Shown here: positions 59,161-64,000 of the stretch, in pieces | Layout of the letters: each line of letters begins with the position of its first letter | How positions within the stretch are numbered: the first letter of the stretch is position 1 | Assembly (NCBI RefSeq): GCF_030272615.1 | Contig: NC_081409.1 | Span: 21,762,260 to 21,826,259, forward strand | Reading direction: 5' to 3' | Origin: Cryptomeria japonica | Taxonomy: Eukaryota > Streptophyta > Pinopsida > Cupressales > Cupressaceae | Length of the DNA stretch: 64,000 nt | Made by a program: the position numbers and the translations under genes | The notes under the pieces: generated by a model | Seen by the model: the letters and a program-made list of their open reading frames with translations, nothing else | What the model was told of the DNA's origin: nothing | The model's database searches: none

Positions 59161-59162
59161 AT

Positions 59163-60092
59163 TGTTGGAAACTAATAACACTAAGGGGGGGGTGTGGGGG
59201 GGTGAATCAGTGTTATACCAGAATAGTAGATTTTAGCCTTAACAAAACATTCATTCACCAACCGATATACCAATATAAACAGAATTGAAAGAAGTAATGC
59301 AACCAATAAGACAAACACATAAATGAGAACCATAACACATAGATTTATACGTAGCAAACCTTAATGAGGAAAAACCACGGTGGGATTTGTGACCCACAAT
59401 ATCAATTCACTGGCCATATGAAGAGATATTACAATATATGACGGGCCTGCACTTGCAGGAAGGTTTACAGCCTAGAGCACACTACTCACTACAAAAGGAG
59501 ACTCACTGACTACATAACAATCCAGACAATAATCTGGAGAAGTATGAACTGCTTAATATAGCATCTTCTATGCCAGAATACAGTTCCAGTTTAAGCTTTG
59601 TCTGTTCTGATTAAAACCCTAAACCTCGATACCGGAATAACCCTTACAATGAATTCCTCACATACATTGTCTCTCTGATATATTTTGCATTAGATTACAT
59701 TCGCATATCCATTCCACATGCTTATCCTTATTCTTATTCTTCTTACAAAATGATCTAATCAATCCCCCCTATATACCCTATACAAATTTATGCCTTATGT
59801 CAGCTTACAATATCATATGTACATGTCGGCCATATAACATAAATGAATAAGCATTAAAATAATTTGTCGATGCCAGATCCAAGATGTGTTGGCCTTCAAT
59901 ACCGATGACCTTTACTATACCATGTTGGCCTGCATTGCCGGTGACCAAAGAAATCTTCTATCCTATCGGTGTTGGTGTTAGTGTAGAGTCTGTGAAGTGC
60001 CTGTCGGTACACCATATGAAGCCAAAACCCAAATCATGTTGCCATCAATGACAACATAGTGAAACCAACCAATAGAGTGTCAATTGCCAACA
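59163..60092 (-). repeat. E3 5' LTR (930 bp)
   Basis: It pairs with 19,302-19,675 plus 47,096-47,636. It ends tgccaaca, followed by ggcgc and the resumed E1 LTR. Confidence 0.94.
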
Positions 60093-60097
60093 GGCGC

Positions 60098-61339
60098 GTT
60101 ATCCCGCCAACTCGGATGAAGGAATAGTTGTTGTTTCGCGACGCATATAACACGTGTGTTATGTGATCTACGGAACACATTTGTGCAGCCCGCAAATTCA
60201 ACGTGATTTTCTCTCACACGTGAACCTATTGTATGCAGAGGGAGTTGTTGATGGGTCCCACCATCTGCCATGTGACCATTAAATGTGAATATTGAGTGGA
60301 CAAATAAAAATCACCTTCTTTTTGTTGGCCACTGAATTTGCAAAATGCTTTCATATCAAAGAAGATTTCTAGCCTGTTCAAAATTAAAAGAGGGAAAGAA
60401 CCATTAGCAGGATTGTTTTGTTCAAATTTGGTTTTGGAGGGAAATATTTTTGGAAATGCAGTTTCTAGAGATAAATTTCAACTGGAACAGACTGTTATGT
60501 TTTGGAGGGAAAATCTTTGAAGAGTGTGACTACCGCCATGAAAAAGGGACCAGATTAGTTAGAGTGGTTTTTGATGAAGTGATGAGTTTTGGAATGCCTG
60601 AAAAAGTTAGTTGTGTGAAAAAAAATGGTTGAATATAGAGCAGTGAAGAAAATACAAAGGCTGTAGACAAGCTTTTTTGCAGGTGTCAATAACATGAAGT
60701 CGGGGTGATCAATAACATCACAGAAAATTTGTGTGTAGAAAAATCAAAAAGTAAAAAGGAGAAATTAGAGGCACCAGGAAGTTGAAGTAGAGATCAGGAA
60801 CAGAGAAGAAATAAAGTTTCAAGTTGAGATCGGTGTTTAAAGAGAAGAGTTGCAGAGCTGTGGTGGAATTAGAAGAAGAAGTAATTGTTGTAGAATAATT
60901 AAAGGCAGAGAGCAAAGCAAAAAATAGAGTGTTGTTTGAAAAAGATAGATTGTGAGTTACAAAACTTCTTTTGTAACAAGGTTCTTAATTGTTATTGTAT
61001 ATTTTTATTGTATTTCTTTGAGTGGGTGCTTAGAGTAGGGGTTGGTGCTCCTTGAGTTGGTGCTTAGAATTATCAGAGGTTGGTGCTCCCTAGGTTGGTG
61101 TCCTAAACATTGTAATCAGACTTTATTGTGAGGTTGGATTGGAGCAGTAGACTCCGACAACTATTATCACCGAGGTTTTTCCCATATTGCGTTTTCCTCG
61201 TATATCTTGTGTCTTGTGGTTTTATTTGTGTGTGTATTTCTATTTTATCTGCATCTTTAGTATTTGCACACTTTTTGGTTTAAAAAGTTTTTGAATATCA
61301 TTGATTCACCCCCCTCTCAGTGATCACTTGTGTTATTCA
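60098..61339 (+). repeat. E1 3' LTR, right fragment
   Basis: It resumes the E1 LTR with ttatcccgcc, matching the 5' LTR from about 4,529 on. It ends gtgttattca before taagc. It carries two of the 38-bp repeats against three in the 5' LTR. Confidence 0.93.
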
Positions 61340-62741
61340 TAAGCCACATAGGTTTTACATGAATATACGAAACAATTCAATTTAGAGACATAATTTGTTG
61401 ACTCTAATGTTATTATGACAACCTTGTGTATCTTTTACTTATGAACTATTTCATTCACAATTCCAATATTTCATTTTTATAAAAAACAATGCAACATGCA
61501 CACTAAGCAAGTACAACATCATCATTATTTCTTATTATCTAACCCACACTAATCCTTTGCAATAAATAGCTTTCAAGTGTATCACGCTAGACCCATAAGA
61601 CAAAGACATAACCTAACTCATTTGTGTGTTCTATCCTATTACACATTACATTCATATTCACATAAAGTTTTCAAGAAAGGAACACCTTTACTTTATTTAA
61701 TTGAAGAGTTCTTCTTGTTTCTCATGGATGCTCATTGGGGACAAGTATTGGCATAATGATCCCACCACAAGCACAATACCCATCTCAAGGTCCCCTCATT
61801 CAGTTAGGCTTATTTTGTTTAGTTTATTTTTGTTATTGTTATTGCTATAATTGGCCCTCTTTTTACTTCCATGCTATTTCCTTCCAACTCTATCTCAAGT
61901 ATTGTTTCCTCCTCTCATGTTCCTAATTCATTGATTATTGTCTCCATGTTATTGAATTATCCTATTAGAAACTTCTCCCATAGCCAAAAATTTATTAAAT
62001 GGGACATAGGCCATGTCTCCTTCATGGTTTGGATTCCTATTTCAGTCTTGCCTTCTTTTGATCTCTTTCTTCAGGAGTTGCAACCTATCCCTTAGTTGAA
62101 TCAAGAGGGTAAGAATCTAATCCAACCTCTCATCCTATATATAGTTTATGTCATCCATGATCCCACTACAGCTGACATTTCTAGTGCCCATTTTAGTTGA
62201 TTAAGTTTGTCCTGCATTAAAATTCTCATCTTTTAGCAAGGTAGACAACAAGGCCCTAATGTTAAACTTGGCTTTGATACTAAATGTAAAGATGCATTTT
62301 TTTTTATTCCCCGTGCAACTAGACTTCTTTTCTTGGTCAAATGCAATTTTTTTTAAAAATGTGGCAATATTTTGTAGTTAAACTTATTGGTTCTTTGTTT
62401 GTTTTCAACTTCCACTGCAAGATATGGTTCAAAATAATTAAAACTCCACTTATTTCATTTTGTTTGCACAAGGCATGAATTAAATTTCCTGCGACACATG
62501 CACTCTGCACTAAAGTCTCTTTAGCAACCAATTTATTGTTTAAAATTGGACTATTCGTTTAAAACAAGTAAATTGTAAGTTGACTAGTTGAAAAGAATTC
62601 TATAATTTAATTTAAAAGAAAATAATTTACTTAGAGATAACTAATCAAAACAACACCTTTATTCAAATCAATAATATTTTCCTTTCTTCTATTTAGCTAT
62701 GTTTTTTTTTTTGCTTGATAAAAGGTTGTAGCCAAGATTTT
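61340..62741. other. AT-rich flank without recognisable genes
   Basis: Only short open frames occur, with no motifs and no repeats that pair with anything else here. I see nothing functional. Confidence 0.55.
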
Positions 62742-63351
62742 TTTTGTTGCTCGGTAACATGGACTTTCAGCCTGGTCCAATCACCAAGTGAGGCCACAAG
62801 CTAGGGGGCCTCATCCTCGAATCCATATACGAGGTATAAACACCTCTATGCATTAGTCCTATCATATTGTCAATATCTGTAATCTCCTTATCACTCCATC
62901 TACAGTCATCCTCCTTATCGCTCCATAACCGCCTTATCTCTCTATCTGTAGCCATCTCCTTCTTATCTCTCCATGGTAAATCTCCTCTCCTTATCTCTCC
63001 ACGTACCAACCTCATTTGTCCTTTCAACCTCCACCTTGCAACGAATCACCATCTTAAGGGATCACTAGCACGTAGGGAGAAGCATCCAGGTTAGCGCATA
63101 GGGATGCTGCCCTACCATCCACTGCAAGCCAATAACGTGGCATGAACACCACATCGCGTTGTATGGACCATGCAAGGGGGAACAACCACCAACATAAGGA
63201 AACTGTGGTATGAACACCACAAAGAGCCAGTCCAACCATACACAGGAGATCGTCCAATGACCAACAGTTACAAGGCGAGGGGAATCAAACTCAAGAGTGC
63301 CCTATCAACAGGGTTCATGACAACTGTCATGCTGCGGGGTGAACCCCCAGC
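62742..63351 (-). mobile_element. Short poly(A) retroposon-like insertion (about 610 bp)
   Basis: A 15-base direct repeat TGTAGCCAAGATTTT flanks the segment (62,727-62,741 and 63,352-63,366). On the minus strand the insert ends ACCGAGCAAC followed by a short A run, then the repeat, as expected for a LINE or SINE copy. Near its minus-strand start GAGTTTGATTCC resembles a polymerase III B box, but I see no A box. It may be a SINE-like or 5'-truncated LINE copy. Confidence 0.5.
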
Positions 63352-63366
63352 TGTAGCCAAGATTTT

Positions 63367-63667
63367 ATTAATATTTAAAAAGGAGTATTACATCTTCCTG
63401 CCATACCAAAAAGTTCTGGACTATGAACCAGAACTAAACTAGAGATAAGAGATTACATATAATTGCCAAAACCCAAAATGTTTCGCATGATAAGCAAAAA
63501 TTGATTAGATAAGCTAGAGAGGAGATAGCTAAGACCCAACTACCATATAGCCATTTTGTCCATATAAGCTAGTATCCACAGACCCAAAATGAACTTTCAA
63601 CATACTAGTACATAGACAATACATACATCAACTAAGAAAAGAAAATCATATTAGAAAGACATAGATG
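63367..63667. other. Flank without recognisable features
   Basis: AT-rich sequence with no supported ORF or repeat. Confidence 0.5.
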
Positions 63668-64000
63668 TTAGAGTATTCAGGTATTTACTTGATTAATTAA
63701 ACAATATTTGTTTAATTATTTAAGTTCCCTTTATCTCTTTTACACTTAAGCTAACTTTAGGTGCATAATAATTAATTCTTTTATTAATTATTATGTGCAA
63801 ACCTAGGTTTTCCCTTTTAGGGTTTCTTGACCTATTAAAGGTTGAGTTCTTTCTTTTCATTGTAAGAAGAAGGATTATTACATTACACATTTTGTGAATA
63901 TTGAGCTCTCTTTTTGAGCATATTTTCTGTGTATTTCTTTCTTCTATGATTTGCTTCCTTGCTTCTCCTTGTAACAGGTTTTTCAACTTGCAAAGATCAT
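63668..64000. mobile_element. Possible start of another LTR, cut by window end
   Basis: The sequence looks LTR-like: TGTTAGAG near 63,666, AT palindrome-like attaattaaacaatatttgtttaatta, and then a TATTAAAG box-like motif with a T/C-rich leader. No partner LTR is inside the window, so this rests on composition only. Confidence 0.25.

Larger units (their letters stand above)
19302..60092 (-). mobile_element. E3: Copia-type non-autonomous LTR element, split by E4 and E6
   Basis: The element lies on the minus strand. Its 5' LTR is 59,163-60,092 and its 3' LTR is 19,302-19,675 plus 47,096-47,636. Flanks are ggcgt (19,297-19,301) and ggcgc (60,093-60,097), and the E1 LTR resumes immediately on the right. 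The primer site and polypurine tracts are Copia-type. The internal region holds a gag-like gene and a large unassigned gene, but I find no protease, integrase or RT motif. It is a diverged relative of E6. Confidence 0.9.
3594..61339 (+). mobile_element. E1: outer Copia (Sirevirus-like) LTR retrotransposon, split by E2 and E3
   Basis: LTRs start TGTTGGCATT and end TTCA. Flanking bases are taagt (3,589-3,593) and taagc (61,340-61,344), a TSD with one mismatch. Removing E2 (6,385-13,482) and E3 (19,302-60,092) leaves an element of about 17 kb incl. 2.2 kb LTRs, an initiator-Met-type primer site, and gag-PR-IN-RT-RNase H in Copia order. Several GGGGGAG polypurine tracts precede the 3' LTR, a known Sirevirus hallmark. 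The coding region is inactive, with at least five frameshifts and many stops. E1 is the oldest layer of the stack because every other element lies inside it. Confidence 0.93.

Noticed and set aside
47637-59162. E3 and E6 as a single rearranged element
   Set aside because: E6 has its own LTR pair and exact TSD acaat, and the E3 coding sequence continues on both sides of it in the opposite orientation.
1-64000. Host protein-coding gene
   Set aside because: Every longer frame belongs to a retroelement protein or is a shadow in another frame. The PMD gene is the only host-like protein and lies inside E5.

Overview
This 64 kb window looks like repeat-dense nuclear DNA of a seed plant with a large genome. 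A gymnosperm (conifer/yew-like) is my best guess from the style of the elements, but nothing in the window proves it. I find no intact host gene, rRNA, tRNA gene or CRISPR array. Almost everything between 3,594 and 61,339 is one stack of LTR retrotransposons inserted into each other. I resolved it by pairing LTRs and matching target-site duplications (TSDs).

Layout. E1 (Copia, +) is the outer element, 3,594-61,339. Its gag is split by E2 (Copia, +, 6,385-13,482, TSD ggcta). Its 3' LTR is split by E3 (Copia-type, -, 19,302-60,092, TSD ggcgt/ggcgc). The 3' LTR of E3 is split by E4 (Gypsy, +, 19,676-47,090, TSD gtatg). Inside E4, the RNase H-like region carries a 344 bp TRIM (23,162-23,505, TSD tgcca), and the junction just before the reverse transcriptase carries E5 (Gypsy, -, 24,131-37,733). 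E6 (Copia-type, +, 50,090-56,749, TSD acaat) sits inside the coding region of E3. The deepest path is E1 > E3 > E4 > E5. LTR divergence judged by eye agrees: about 3% for E5 and roughly 8-12% for E1, E2, E4, E6 and the TRIM.

Content. E1 and E2 are recognisable gag-protease-integrase-RT-RNase H elements, broken by stops and frameshifts. E4 is a Gypsy element with an RNase H-like domain upstream of RT and a second one downstream. It also carries two extra ORFs after integrase: a degenerate antisense ORF and a long sense ORF ending in a coiled coil. E5 is a Gypsy element that has lost RT and most of RNase H; between integrase and its 3' LTR it carries, antisense, a decayed plant-mobile-domain (PMD) gene. 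Upstream of that gene are a minisatellite and seven tandem hairpins with 15-nt loops and covarying stems.

E3 and E6 are the most unusual. They have Copia-type LTRs, an initiator-Met-type primer site, polypurine tracts and a gag-like coiled-coil/zinc-knuckle protein. In the place of protease, integrase and RT they encode a roughly 1,100-residue protein I cannot assign. Both elements carry homologous versions, so this looks like a non-autonomous family, possibly mobilised by an E1-like relative whose gag has the same module. The flanks (1-3,593 and 61,340-64,000) are AT-rich, with the end of a further Gypsy-type LTR at the left edge and a short retroposon-like insertion near 63 kb.
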